A model generated the notes under the pieces. The model made no database searches, was not told the origin of the DNA, and saw only the letters and a list, made by a program, of their open reading frames with translations. Of a stretch of DNA of 64,000 nt, positions 1 through 14,216 are shown piece by piece. Within the stretch, counting starts at the first letter, position 1. The number at the start of each line of letters is the position of its first letter. Origin of the DNA: Pholiota molesta (lineage: Eukaryota > Basidiomycota > Agaricomycetes > Agaricales > Strophariaceae); NCBI GenBank assembly GCA_014925825.1, contig JACGCK010000130.1, forward strand, positions 1-64,000. The letters are read 5' to 3'. A program made the translations under genes and the position numbers.

Positions 1-375
1 TGCGTCTTGTCAGTGCTTATGTCAGGAAAGGTGATGTTTTCATCATCAACCTATCGGAGTCTGCCTACGAGAGACCAGGCCAGCAGCGCATCCACCACTG
101 CCTCAAATCCTTGACGGAGCTGTTGCACAAACAACCAGTCCAAGTGATAAAGATCGATAAAGATCGACAACCTCGTCGCGGGGCCCCAAGTCCAAACGGT
201 GAACTCATGCTCACTGAGAAGCCCACAAGAAGCAAGGAGGCCACATGCACACTCCATTCGCGAAGAACGTCACCTGCAATGGCGCGCTTCTATGAAACTT
301 AAAAGGCGACATAGATTGAAAGGACCTCACAACTGGTACGGACTTTTCCTGAACGTACGACTCGAGCGACTAAAA

Positions 376-2733
376 ATGCGCCACCGTCGGAATGCACTGC
401 TGATCGTACAATTCAACTTTTTGTTACTGCAGACACTATCTGTCGCGGCCGTTTACATTGGAGGTCGCGATGGACCTCAGGTCGCAAACACAAACTATGA
501 TTTTATTATCGTAGGAGGTACGTTTCAGTCCATCCAGCCAGATAGTGAATAATGTGATCTTAATGCCAATGCAAAATCAGGTGGTACCGCCGGGAACGTT
601 GTCGCCAACAGGCTCACCGAAAACCCAGCTTTCAGTGTTCTCCTCCTCGAGGCAGGTTCATCGTACGTACCTCCAGACTCTGTATATTATCTGTTCGGAT
701 TTACTTATCCCAGTTCTGGTGACTTTCAATAGAAATGTTGGTGTACAAGATATACAAATCCCGCTCCGCTGTACGCACACAACTCCTCAAACACCTTGGG
801 ATTGGAACTATACCACTGTTCCGCAGCCCGGTATCAATGGTCAATCTATGTCTTATCCGCGCGGATACGTTCTCGGAGGGAGTAGTTCTGTCAGTAAGTC
901 TTTTTTCCTGCGTATTTCTGTTTCACTTCAACTATTCTATAAATTCTGACCCTATTGCTTACATCTATAATTCTACAGACTGCCTTGTATATACTCGTGG
1001 ATCCGTAGCCGACTATGACCGCTACGCATCGGTCACTGAGGATCCCGGATGGTCATGGGCGAACCTGCTCCCCTATTTCAAAAAAAGCGAACGATTCACA
1101 GCATCAGCGGACCGACATAACACAACTGGGGAGTTTAACCCTGCAGTGCATGGATCCGACGGGCTGAACTCCGTGAGCTTGCCTGGGGCACCGACCGGGA
1201 TTGACGGCAGGGTGGCGGCGGCCTTGGAGGAGTTGGGGGGCGAATTTGAGTTCAATGAGGATACGAATTCGGGGAGCCCCTTGGGCTTTGGTGAGTAATC
1301 TGGCGCACGTTGAATTGAATTCGGGTCTGAGATTGTTTACGTAGGATGGTCCCAAGCGGTCATTGACGGCCCTACTGCAAGTCGTAGCTCCTCGGCTGCT
1401 GGATACATTGCCCCTCAGTTTCTGGCAAGACCAAATTTACATGTCTTGCTCAACGCACAGGTTTCGCGCATTCTGAACTCAAAACCCAACTCCTCAAATC
1501 GGACTGCGCTGCCATCGTTCGGAACAGTTGAATATCGATTCAATAAAGAAGGTTATTCCTTTTTGTTCGTTCTGATGAATTGGCAATGGCAGCTAATAAA
1601 GTGGTGCTATAGGTCCTCTGATTACTGTCTCTGCGAGTAAAGAGATTATCCTTTCCGCCGGATCGATCAATACCCCGCAGGTCCTCCTCAATTCTGGCAT
1701 AGGCGACACTGATGCGCTGCACGCCGCAGGTATCACCCCTCTGGCGAGCCTCCCAGACGTGGGCAAGCACCTAGCCGACCACCCCATCATCGTCCTATCT
1801 TGGCTCGTGAACTCGAGCACGACCTACGACGACCTCAACAGAAACGCGACTGCTCTACAGAGCGCGATCGCTCAGTGGAATCAGACGCGCCAGGGCCCAT
1901 TGGTAAATGGGATCGCACAGCACATTGGGTTCGTGCGTGTGCCAGACAATTCTACGATATTTAGCCAGCAGCAGCCAAATCCGAGTCCTGGAGAGGGATC
2001 GCCGCATTTCGAGATTTTCATTTCCGTGCGTAAATTTCTCGTGATTTCGTCATGCCAGCCATTTCCCTCTCATGTCTCTCTCTACCAGCTCACAATACTG
2101 ACATCCTTGCATCGCAGAACTTCCTTCTCGGAAACACGCCTCCCACAGGCAACTTTCTGTCCATCTCAACTATCATGCTTACCCCCGGCAGCGACTCGCG
2201 GGGCTCAGTAAAACTCAACACCACCACCACCGGCACCGGGCCCAGCACGGACCCCTTCGCGCACCCCATCATCGACGCCGGCCTTCTCCTTTCGCCTACC
2301 GACGTGCCGTTGATGCGCGAGGCGGTGAAGCGCATCCTGCGCTTCGCTTCCGCGTCTGCGTGGGATGGGTACATCACGGCTCCGGCCTCGAGCGCCCAGC
2401 CTGTGCTCGCGTCGTCTGATGCGGAGATTGACGCCTTTATAAGGCAGAACACGCGCTCGGCGTACCACGTCGTCGGGACGTCGGGTATGACGCGGAAGGA
2501 CGCACCGACGGGGGTGACGGACCCGGATTTGAAGGTGAAAGGCGTTGAGGGTGTGAGAGTGGTCGATGCGTCTGTGTTGGTGAGTTACCGTTTTCTTTCG
2601 TGATTGTGTATCTTTGATGCTCAGATGATCTGATCGTGCGTTATAGCCGTTCGTGCCTGCGGGACATACGCAGGCGGCGACGTACGCGTTGGCGGAAAGG
2701 GCTGCGGATCTGATTAAAGCGGATCACCAATGA
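376..2733 (+). CDS. GMC oxidoreductase, aryl-alcohol-oxidase-like
   Basis: Secreted FAD-dependent alcohol oxidase that would oxidise aryl or alkyl alcohols and release hydrogen peroxide outside the cell. Exons read 376-517, 581-662, 733-893, 979-1290, 1345-1551, 1613-2025, 2118-2579 and 2647-2733; all introns are GT-AG and phases join to an uninterrupted 621-residue protein. The N-terminus has a hydrophobic signal-like segment followed by the FAD dinucleotide motif DFIIVGGGTAGNVVANRL. The GMC signature GGSSSVNCLVYTRGS follows, and there are several N-glycosylation sequons. The candidate catalytic pair is His556 (in SAYHVVGTSG) and His600 (in PAGHTQA). Their spacing of 44 residues equals that of the His502/His546 pair known in Pleurotus aryl-alcohol oxidase. 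Length fits the family. The substrate is not proven; glucose or methanol oxidase is less likely because of the His-His pair. Confidence 0.93.
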
Positions 2734-3392
2734 TACGATTTGCAAACTGGATGTATATGTGAGATTTTTGCTAGCGCAGTGTGCAAAGGAACTAAACACA
2801 GGATTCTCAAATATCGAAAGGACTGTCCAAGAATATGGATTGAGATTGAGGATGCGAACAACCCACCTACGTGTTAGTATGTCGGGGATGAATTTCATAG
2901 GACTATCTGAAGCGTGAAACTGTAAATTACAACTTAGGGCCCTTAGGGCAAAACAATCTCGTTTTTGAAGGATGTCAGAGGACGGACGCTACGAAGTAGC
3001 TTTTTCGTGCATAGCGATATTCGTAGCTCCACATCGCTCAAGCTTAGACTTCGAGCTATGTAATGCTATATTATTGAACAGTTATGTGCCCAGACGAAAG
3101 TAAAGCTCACACTGTTATATATTTTTAAAACCGCTCTCAGATCTCCCTTATTCCAGTATATTCCCTCCGTAATTGGGTTTTCTATTTCCAGTTTAGAGGT
3201 TCAAACTTCGCATACTCTACATACATTCCTAGACGGAGGTATCACCATTGCATTTTAACAGGTCTGTGAATCATTACTCGCACTTTTTGCCATCTGAACT
3301 GATTGCCATCTACGTGTCCTAGAGTCTTGCTTCACACACTTTCGGTGAATGAGTAATGCCATATCCATTCTTCGACCTCTCATGTGGAAACG
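2734..3392. other. Intergenic, no gene seen
   Basis: AT-rich sequence between the oxidase stop codon and the foldback element. I see only short unsupported frames. Confidence 0.5.
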
Positions 3393-3796
3393 CACAGGAC
3401 GCGGTACCAAATAAATGTGTGGTATTTATCTGGTGCTTATTTAATGATTTATTTACATTACACTGCAGATATCTGACCTCAATATATTCAGAAGATATTT
3501 GGTACAATTTAATACATAAAAATGTTCAATTTATCTGCTACATATATATGAGAAAGTTTATTTGGTAGAAACATTGCAAATAAAATGACACCCTTTATTT
3601 GGAGAATATTTACAAGTTGAGCAGATTGATTATTTGATAACATATTTACATGATGCAAACAAAGAACATTTGAATAAACCGAGCAATATTATTTGGTAGG
3701 AGTATCTAGATAAATAAAGAGATATTATTTGGTAGTTATTTGGTAGCAATTATGTGGTATCTTGGTGGTATCAGTATTAAATTTGCTGGGCCAAAA

Positions 3797-4291
3797 ACGG
3801 CAAATTGTGAATTTGCCACACCCAAATGGCAAATCTTGAATTTGCCGCACCAGAATGGCAAAGCTGGAATTTGCCACGCCAAAAATGGCAAATCGTGAAT
3901 TTGCCGCACGAAAACGGCAAATTTTGAGTTTGCCTCGGCAAAGCGGCAAATCTGGAATTTGCTGCGTGAAAATGGCAAATCTTGAATGGCAAATCATGAA
4001 TTTGCCGTTTTGGCGCGGCAAATTCCAGATTTGCCGCGCATTTTAATGAGGCAAATTCACAATTTGCCATTTTCGTGCGGCAAATTCCAGATTTGCCACT
4101 TTGACGAGGCAAATTCAAGATTTGCCGTTCTGGTGCGGCAAATTCATGATTTGCCGTTTTTGCGTGGCAAATTCACAATTTGCCATTTTTGGCACGGCAA
4201 ATTCCAGATTTGCCATTCTGGCGTGGCAAATTCAAGATTTGCCGTTTGGGTGTGGCAAATTCACAATTTGCCGTTTTTGGCCCAGCAAATT
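3797..4291. repeat. Array of about 16 nested 19-bp dyads
   Basis: The loop of the foldback element consists of units of the form GGCAAAT-N5-ATTTGCC repeated about every 30 bp. Each unit is a small inverted repeat. Units left of about 4005 read GGCAAATCNTGAATTTGCC; those on the right read the reverse complement, so the array is itself a palindrome centred near 4005. The 10-12 bp linkers vary. Possible roles are transposase binding sites or hairpins; the sequence does not decide. Confidence 0.9.
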
Positions 4292-4539
4292 TAATACTGA
4301 TACCACCAAGATACCACATAATTGCTACCAAATAACTACCAAATAATATCTCTTTATTTATCTAGATACTCCTACCAAATAATATTGCTCAGTTTATTCA
4401 AATGTTCTTTGTTTGCATCATGTAAATATGTTATCGAATAATCAATCTGCTCAACTTGTAAATATTCTCCAAATAGAGGGTGTCATTTTATTTGCAATGT
4501 TGCTACCAAATAAACTGTCTCATATATAGCAGATAAATT

Positions 4540-5394
4540 GGCTCGATACGGGTGTTGTTGGGAAGAAATAAAATAAATAAATAATAAATAAAAATATTCA
4601 AGCTCTTCAAGAAATTGACTCACAGACCAGTCAGCAACAGCAATGACATGCATCTAATAGCGCAGTTAGTACCCAAAATGCGAGTACTAGACACCTGAGA
4701 AATATTAAGAGGTGCAGTTTTGTTTTCAGTCCGGAAAACAATAAAAGACAGGCATTCAGAGTAAGGGAAACATGGCAGAATTTCAACAGATCAGCTGCAT
4801 TTCAGGTCTTGAAATACCACTCAAAGATAGAGTTTTACTATGCCGGAGTAGTCAATTTTTTTTCGCGCGCTGCGCGGCTCGAAACACTTGTCATGAGTAA
4901 TTTATTAGGGCGCCTGTTCTCAAAAAAAACCGTGTATCATTCTAAATTATGCCAGTCACCGGTTGCTTTCATTAAGATAGCTTTAAAATTACATTTTTGA
5001 CTCTTTATATACTCCTGTATAATTTTCAAAAGGATTGGAAGCTGCCAGAATTTACCTGCACTTCACAGAAATGCAAGAACATCGAAACTGACGAGGTGGA
5101 CGAGCCGTGTTACGCAGTGTCACGATCAGTCACATGTCTGCCAGAGGACCTCAAGGGCCGTAGACACCTATATGGTGTGTTTCTCCAGCTCAAACTGAAT
5201 ATCTAGAGCACAGACACTTTCATAGACTTAAAAAGGATGTAGTTCTTAAATTTTACAGATTTAAGATGCATGGTACGCGGAAATCTGACTGCCCAGTGTG
5301 CTGTCACAACAGAGTGACATGAAAAAATACCTTATCTTAGGTAATAAAATTCGGTATCGGTATCGGTATCGTCCAACAACACCACTAGCGAGCC
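4540..5394. mobile_element. hAT-like non-autonomous element, 855 bp
   Basis: Inserted in the right arm of the foldback element. The left end reads GGCTCGATACGGGTGTTGTTGG and the reversed right end GGCTCGCTAGTGGTGTTGTTGG in matched stretches, giving imperfect terminal inverted repeats. The octamer GATAAATT lies at 4532-4539 and again at 5395-5402, the 8-bp duplication expected for hAT elements. The left arm of the foldback (about 3524-3533) holds the uninterrupted site with one copy. It has a short GGTATC tandem run near the right end (5353-5371) and no transposase. Confidence 0.85.
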
Positions 5395-5537
5395 GATAAA
5401 TTGACCATTTTTATGTATTAAATTGTACCAAATATCTGCTGAATATACTGAGGTCAGATATCTGCAATGTGATGTAAATAAATCTTTACATAAGTACCAC
5501 ATAAATATCACACATTTATTTGGTACCGTGCCCTGTG

Positions 5538-7600
5538 AACGAGGAAGTATACATACTTCTATGATTATACCAGGCAGATATTATTCCATTGAGCTATCAT
5601 CGGCCTTCGCCGCTTAGGTTTCTCAGGCGGGCTCCACATCGCATAGGTCACGTAATACAGACTCGAACTGCGGCTCTCTGGCCGAGCAGGAGGGTGTGAG
5701 AGAGGTCTCCGGTATCAAGCGCTCAGAGGGCATGGATATATGTACCATGGCAAATGTTAGGATCGGAAAAGCACCTTCGTTGCACCACTTTTTACGGAGC
5801 CACTGTGAGCCACAGAACTAGGGAAGTTCAAGTTGTACCTCAATCACCTCAGTAGTTTGTTCAAAAGTTTTTGTGTCTTATACTCATGGGAAGACGAGAT
5901 CAAAATTATTCTTGAATTAGTACAGATTGCTGAACTCAGAGGTAGACATGTTGTGGAGCCATGCCGTTTGTAGACAGTGTAACTTGCTTTGGTGAGGCTT
6001 TCACAGCAACGCAGACAATGGGCTGAGAAATTTGCACCGTTGACAGTTCATACTGCGGAGGCTATTTACTTTGCACCATTTTTTCATTTGTTAACCAAAC
6101 TGATCTTCTAACACCTTGCGTTGTGCTGCAATGTGCTCTGCAGACAGGAACTTATTTGAATGCCTCGCAGCGTAGCGCTACTGTTAGAAACATAATTGAT
6201 ACTCTACCAATATTATTTCAAGCTTGTTACAAGGTATCGCATTGTTTCGCATATTGTTTCGTGTAGTATTACTCACCACAGTTTGGTTGCTCGCTGTGGC
6301 CCATTGAGCGTACTCTTTAGATCTCAATGCCGATTTCCCATATTGTATTTATCTAGTGCTGCGCACCATGCGTTGATTTCTGTTCCTCATTTATCCCCCA
6401 TCCGGTAAATGCATTCCCTGCAAAGCCTGAAGATTTTACAACCGTACCCAGCTTGCCGCTGGACTGCGCGGTCTGCGCCTATATGTCACTATTTTTAGCA
6501 CATGCAAGTTTATGATTAGACGTTGCAACTGGTCGACGATATCAGAGTCTTTAAATGCTTTCTACGCAGTTTTGCATGCAGAGCTCACATACTCGTGCTG
6601 TAGTGTGAATATGTGGTGTGGGCGTGGATATCAGAATCAGAAAGGCATTGAAGAATGAATACTGCCTTGGCGTGAGGATTAGATTTCAGAAATCCAAGCC
6701 CGCACCATCGCATCAAAGCTCTGGCTCTTGCAAGGTTACGAAGTCAATAAACAAAGGATGATCATCGCTCAAGCGGTCAGGCGATTATCAAACAAAATTC
6801 TTTTTCAAGCAGATAAACCTCCATACTCCCATGTTATGTCCGTTTAGATAGAATATGCCAGAACGGCTACTGCTCGCCTCTCTGCTGAGCCTCTGTATGT
6901 GCGCAGCCAATCCGGGTTTACGGATTACCGTGGAGACGAACGAAGGTAATCAGCAACGGAGCGCTTGTGCTGTAAACATCCCACTCTTCACCGGGTCCGA
7001 GATATTATACTTAGACTGAATATCAGCTTGGAGGGAATCGGGGTGTCATCTTTCGTCTGACAGACACCTAGAATAGTTGCCGCTCCTCCTCCTGGGAGGC
7101 AAAACGAGGTCGACGGACATAAAGATATCGTACATTCTCAGGCTCTATTTTCAAGAAGTGACCTTGTTTATTATTTTTAGACACGAGAGCCGTGCCACTG
7201 ATCCCTCGACCTTCGAAGTTATCCGATGTCTATTGTGGCACAATGTGAAGTGCTGGGCGCCGGGCCTTCATCTAAACAGTGTTCTCATTCTATCTCATCG
7301 ATTCACATTGCACTCGCCCACGGTAATCTCGCGTGCGCTACAGGGTAATCCGGTAATCGTATAGGCAGCTTGTAGGCGGGTGGCAATGTCTTGTTTGGGT
7401 AGTCATCTCTCCGTTTTAAGTTCTCAGCAGCGCAGTTTCGTTGTGCACGAATCCAAACACACGGTTCCATCTTTCTCGCACATCACCTGTCTGATTCGAC
7501 GACGTTATTCTGGGTCTTGTTTACAAGTATCGTTGTGTTGCACGCTCAAGGACGACAGCGGCTCTCATGTAGCAGAAAATAACCCATAAAACGGGGTCGA
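5538..7600. other. Intergenic, no confident gene
   Basis: No exon chain or known motif found. A short frame starting near 6856 (MPERLLLASLL) looks signal-peptide-like but cannot be extended with confidence. Confidence 0.4.
7539..7545 (+). promoter_or_regulatory. Possible metal response element
   Basis: TGCACGC fits the TGCRCNC consensus discussed for manganese peroxidase promoters and lies about 150 bp upstream of the peroxidase start. A 7-bp degenerate match can occur by chance. Confidence 0.3.
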
Positions 7601-7607
7601 GTTTGCG

Positions 7608-7614
7608 TATAAAA
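7608..7614 (+). promoter_or_regulatory. TATA box of the manganese peroxidase gene
   Basis: TATAAAA lies 84 bp upstream of the start codon at 7692, a normal distance for a strongly transcribed basidiomycete gene. Confidence 0.7.
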
Positions 7615-7691
7615 GCGCTGTGAGGAAAGCTCAATCTCTTCACCTTCCTATCCACGTTTCCTCCTTCCAAGTGAAACTCGCAGACTCAAAA

Positions 7692-9066
<1,375 letters not shown>

Positions 9067-12000
9067 ATGACTCGGAGAGATGGAACCGAATAGAAAATAG
9101 TTTGTATTTATACAGTACGAACCTGGGTCTTTTTGCATCTTTTCACTTTATTACTCTCTTTGTGTGCATCCAGTCAATTTTATTTTATTCATTATGTTGC
9201 TTCGTCGACCCACATAGTATCACGATTAGAAAAGCTAAGTTTCAATAGCGAAGGCGTCCAGAGCAGGTTCAGAGCAGCCGGTCGTGTTCTATGTCGCTGT
9301 AGGAGTATAGGGCAGGATGAAAGCTCTTATATGAGACGGTGCACACCACACGCTGTGCATGCATACTAAAAACACACTGTGCATGTAACTGCGGGGGATC
9401 TATTTTGGGGCTATCCAAGGCGAGTCCCCGGAGTCGCGTTTAAGAGCATCATAATCAAACTTTGGTGATTGATACTATATGCACCCACAAGGATGGTGTA
9501 CGCACCATCTTTCTGCTTAAGAATCAAATCTTACTGTGGAATACTTGAAGTGAATAAAACGATGATCAAGCCCTCTTAGATCCTGAAATTGAATAGATCA
9601 GTTTTGTTCAACAGCGTGCTGACAACAAACCATTGAATCACTTAGTGGAGATCAAGACGGAGATAAATGATACGAGCATGTCCCTTGCTCTCGTTTGCGA
9701 GGATGGATCGGAAGTGAGATGTCGAGGAACGTGCTCTCGGGATCTCATGATTGTCAGAGAGCGGTTCAAAAAAGCCAACATGTCATGATTGTCAAACATT
9801 TGTGCGAAGGGCATCAAGCCAAGTAATGTAATTATATCTTAACTTGACATGGGCGTTTCGTTCCTGTTCAAAAACCGTGGATATGTAAGTCTTTGTCGAT
9901 CTCAATTGGGGAAAATTACTCACAACATAATTAATTCCCAGCCAAGGTAATATTAGAATAACATATAAGAAATATCAACGGCAATGGAAGTGACATAGAT
10001 ATCAGGATGCAGAGGGGATCACGGAGGAAGAAACGAAGACGCCAGCTCAGTCCGAGGGCCGCATAGCACCTAAAGAGTCTGATACCACAGAAGATACGAG
10101 TGAGATGTCGAATAACATAGTCGCCGCCATGGGATGGAACTCGCTAAGCGAGGACATATGCAAACGAAGATTCTGCATTGATAGCTGTGAGGGATCCCAG
10201 CGAGGAGTAAGAAAGACTACAACATGGCGAGCCTCGGAGAGCTCAGGTACCATGGGAGCTTGCGTACGCGCCGAAGTTGCCACGTAAGTAGGGCGGAGTC
10301 ATATCCTCTCGATTCCACCGGCATGGTAGTCAGAACGCTGGAGAAAGCCCATGCCGTGCCCACCACCCGGAAGGCCTTCGCGTAGTAGACGCTGCATTTC
10401 CTGCCGTGCTCGTTCATAGGCTCGTCGACCGCGATTCGGTGAAGATTGACATGACCGCCCAGCATATTTTCAGGGCGATGGGCAGGGAGACGTATTGGAC
10501 TACGCCCATTGTTCAGCGTGAATATTACACTTGAAATCGAGAGAACACACCATGATGATAACGCTAATGACCTCCCCGCCCCACTTTCTCTCAGCCGTTA
10601 TGATGTACTCGTAACTCCGCCACCTTCTATCCTGTTTCTTTCTTCCACGGCGCGAGTGCCCAATTCACGCCTGTTCAGTAAATCAGTCGGCGAAATGAAT
10701 ACATGCCTCGGGTATCGAGCGTACTGCTGCTGTCGCTCTGGCTGCTTTCACAGCCCCGTGAGGTAGCTGGAAGTATGTCGACTCTCGAGGAGATCGTCTA
10801 TGTGGGATCAGGACCGAAGGAAAACTAAGAAGGAATAACGAAACGTGCCGCAAGCACGACCAAAAATTCGACAGGCCTTCGGATGTCTGAGGGGGAGGAA
10901 TATTAGGACGGGTAGTGCAAAATAGAGTTGTGACTTACAGCGCGTTTGTCTAAAGTCGAAGGACGTTGAGGGCTAACTCTCATACCAATATTCGACAACA
11001 CCTTCGAAACCTGCTTTGTCAATCATCGGTCGCACAGTGCGGATGCAATGAAGCTTCGCTAAGCAAATGCCTGTTTGTTCTGCCCGATGCGCGACCGAAA
11101 ATATTAGTGCGTGTACCATATTTTTTTTTGCAGTTACAAAGCTTGGGCATACGAATGCCCCACAGCCTTGCCCTCGCAGCCTCCAGATACGTAGACGAGG
11201 AAGCGCCGTGGAGTACGGCAGCTCTCAAATGGGCTGCACGCCGTCCAGTGCGTGTCCCGAAAAGTATCACAAATGGAGGCTGAGCCGGGGTCTCTTCGGA
11301 TGGAAGGGTTCAGAGTAGGAGGGGGAAGTGATACGATTGGAAAAGGGAATGAAATAGGATGAAAGAACACGGAAGATCGAAAGAGCAGAAATACGGTGCC
11401 ACCGTACCAGCTCAGGCGATTCAGAGGGGTACCGCAAGTGCCCTCGTACTAAGAATGCCTAGGGCCCATCGCGTACATGCTTCCATACATGTCATATACA
11501 TGCCAGACGTGCGCAGAGTTCGCATATAGTCCAAAGCCAATCAGTATCAGCGCATCCCAGGTGCATCCACCCCGCTCACCACCCCACATGCACAACCATA
11601 GCAACGCACAGGAGAGTGACGAATGTGGCAGTGGGCGGGACAAGAGCGTGCAGAAAAAAGGTGGATCATCGCACACCTCCGAGATGGGTGAAGAGCACGT
11701 ATAACGTCCCTCATCGTTCAACGTTCAACGACGAACCATCGACATCCCTCGATCCACAGTAGGCGACCAGGTTCCGCTGAGGGCAAAAGGCCATGCATCA
11801 TGAGTCGCGAATGGAATAGACGTCGTCAACGCTATCTCATTTTCGGTGGGAAGTGCTTTGTAGAGCCTGAGTAGCGCAATGGAGGATTGTGTGTACATAC
11901 GAAGGGAAGAGCGGGATTTTGAATTTGTTTGGCCTTATGTGGCTTCAAAATGGTAGCCAAATACCGACATACTTATGGGTTGGAACTTGGCACAACGCGC

Positions 12001-13310
12001 GCCTCAGTGCAACCTCCGTCGCCACTTTCGAGCTTTGTTCGAGCTGGAAACTGGCCAGAAATGCCAGTTTGTTGACTTCCATCAGTTGTCCAAATCAACG
12101 TTATTCCAGCGCAGTCGATTGCACGCAGCAAATATGTATCATGTCGCAACTCCGACAATCATTTCCAGCACGATTCCAACACGATTCTACAACGATTCTA
12201 AATTGATTCTATCGCGACTTTGTGACAATGGCGACGATGCTTCATGCTAATTACTACCAGTCGGTTTTAAATGCAGGTGCTTACTCCGCTTTTTTTGAGA
12301 GTTCCAGATGACTTGATTTTGTTTTTAGCACGTTATCATCCGAGTCCTCAGCCATGTCCAAAGGCTAACGCCGGAATAGCTAAGAAATAAACTGTTTTCT
12401 ATTAGAATACATTAGATATTTGCAATGCCCAGGCAGCCCAGCACAAGTACGCTCACACTTCCCACTCAGTTGCAGAATTGCTCTCTGAACTCGCTTAAGT
12501 ATGATGCGGCTTGGAGTCGCGCAAGACAGCGCAAGCCCTTAGCGCAACTTCGCAAGTGAACCGCAAGTGCCGGTGCTGCGCAGTCAAGCGCAACATGCAC
12601 CGCGAATTTTCCTGTGCCCCTACACACAATTTCCTGAAAGAGGCATTCACGCTACATACCTGAATCAGACGACCATATAACCGATGCAACGTGTGTGTCC
12701 ACGCGCACACCACATGCACCGCGCTGGTCTCTTCGAACCAAAGCGCATGCCCGGAAAAAGTGTATGTGGGACAGGGACGATACCCTAAGATGGGAATCAG
12801 AAATAGGACCCGACGGCCAGTCCAATTCAAGTTTATTATCGGTGTACACGACCCAACAGAACGGGTTGCCGACAGATCAGCATGTCAGAGGTTCCGAAGC
12901 GTAGCTGATAGTCGTTTTGCGGAAGGGCAAAATTGCCGTATTTGGGTATCAGCTAGCGTTTCCCTTGTGTGCGCATAGATGATTCGTTTGCCTCGTGAAG
13001 GGGGAAAATGGATTAGTTGAAGGGCTTCGACATGAGGATGAGGCGTCACACATGGGTGCAATATGGATGGAGTATTTAAACCGTCAGATTGTATGTGGGG
13101 CTACACCAAAACTACACCCCAGCATCTCCTACTTCCCTTTCGTCTGCAACCATATGTTCGAAACGGATATTTTCCGTGAGTTTTTGACAGTATACGACCA
13201 TAGGAACTAGATAACTGACACGCACCTCGTAAAGTTCAATCGCAGGAAGACCCACTACCAAACGCCAATCACGGTGGTGGAGCCACAGACGAACACAGCG
13301 ATAGAGCATA
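9067..13310. other. Long gene-poor stretch
   Basis: About 4.2 kb with many stops in all frames and no exon chain I can defend. It contains short direct repeats such as CGATTC near 12170-12200 and TTCAACGTTCAAC at about 11717, but no transposon ends that I recognise. Confidence 0.5.
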
Positions 13311-13315
13311 TATAG

Positions 13316-13721
13316 CTACCTGGCTCGCTGAAGTTTCAAACTCTTTCCCCGCAAAGGTAGATCATCGTCTTTCTGTAAACTCGACGTCAGAAACGTATCT
13401 GATTGAACCTCGTACTCCCACCTGCCATTCAGGATAACCCCTTCGACTCTCCTGAGATCGACGGAGTGGATCGGTGGAGTGATCTCTCCTGCGATGAGCG
13501 GTTGAGATATTCCTCGGACGCGGAAGCCTGCACGCCTGTCGAGCTGGGCAACCTCTTCCGACGAAGCCGCGTATACAGCCGCTCCAGAATACTGCTCCAG
13601 AATAGACGACACCGCCCCGGATATAGTCGTCGAAGGTTAGTCCTGTTCGGTATACGTCGAAGTGTGGAGGCTGATAAGTCGATTTCGCGCCTAAGATACT
13701 ACCAACGAACGCGATTGCCAC
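13316..13721 (-). other. Unrecognised overlapping open frames
   Basis: Two minus-strand frames (13362-13721 and 13316-13612) are longer than their surroundings and appear protein-like (for example AIAFVGSILGAK and the stretch around SSEEVAQLDRRAG). They would fit one decayed coding sequence crossing a frameshift, but I do not recognise a family. They could also be chance. Confidence 0.2.
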
Positions 13722-14216
13722 AAAGAGGCAATCGTTTCACATATTTTCAAAGCCGTCCCAGTCGCCTGAGACTGAGCGTATCCGCTCAGTCCAGCGACTT
13801 GGCAGTGTGGCTACTCAGCCCACAGACCAACGTAGGACAACGGTAAGGATATGCGTTCCGATTGCCTCTTTGAAATAGCCCGACGCTGATAATGGTGTAT
13901 GGATTCAGTGTTGTGGTGAACGAGGAAGTCGGGTCTGCGAGAGAAGATAGGAAGAGGGAAGGAAACGTGGCACCGTCTGCGCACGGGACCTCAGGTAAGC
14001 TTTATCGTCCTTCGTCATTCTGCACGCAGAGATTGGGGAAAGAGGAGTGGATGTCGTTTGCCAGTGACATGACAGTTTGGATGGAAAAGATCGATACGAT
14101 AATTTTCCACGGCGGCCCCGGAATCCGGATCCGCTGGCGATGATAGAGCGGCATCGCGGCCCACACCTGCTACCAATGTTCACAAATACTGATTCGGCAT
14201 TCCATCTTCCTGTGCA

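Larger units (their letters stand above)
3393..5537. mobile_element. Foldback-type element with long inverted arms
   Basis: The ends are inverted copies beginning CACAGGACGCGGTACC on the left and CACAGGGCACGGTACC when the right end is reversed. The arms are about 400 bp and pair along their length: the left runs 3393 to about 3800, the right from about 4270 to 4539 and again 5403-5537. The gap in the right arm is a later insertion (4540-5394). The sequence AACG lies directly outside both ends, so a 4-bp target duplication is possible. No transposase frame is present, so this is non-autonomous. Without the insertion it would be about 1.28 kb. Confidence 0.85.

Noticed and set aside
3797..4291. 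Evenly spaced 19-bp palindromes look like a CRISPR array
   Set aside because: The linkers are only 10-12 bp, the units flip orientation at the centre, and the array sits inside long inverted arms in a eukaryotic genome.
5560..5640. tRNA-like sequence on the minus strand (TAGCTCAATGG near 5,600)
   Set aside because: Only the D-arm-like stretch fits; I could not pair an anticodon stem, T arm and acceptor stem.
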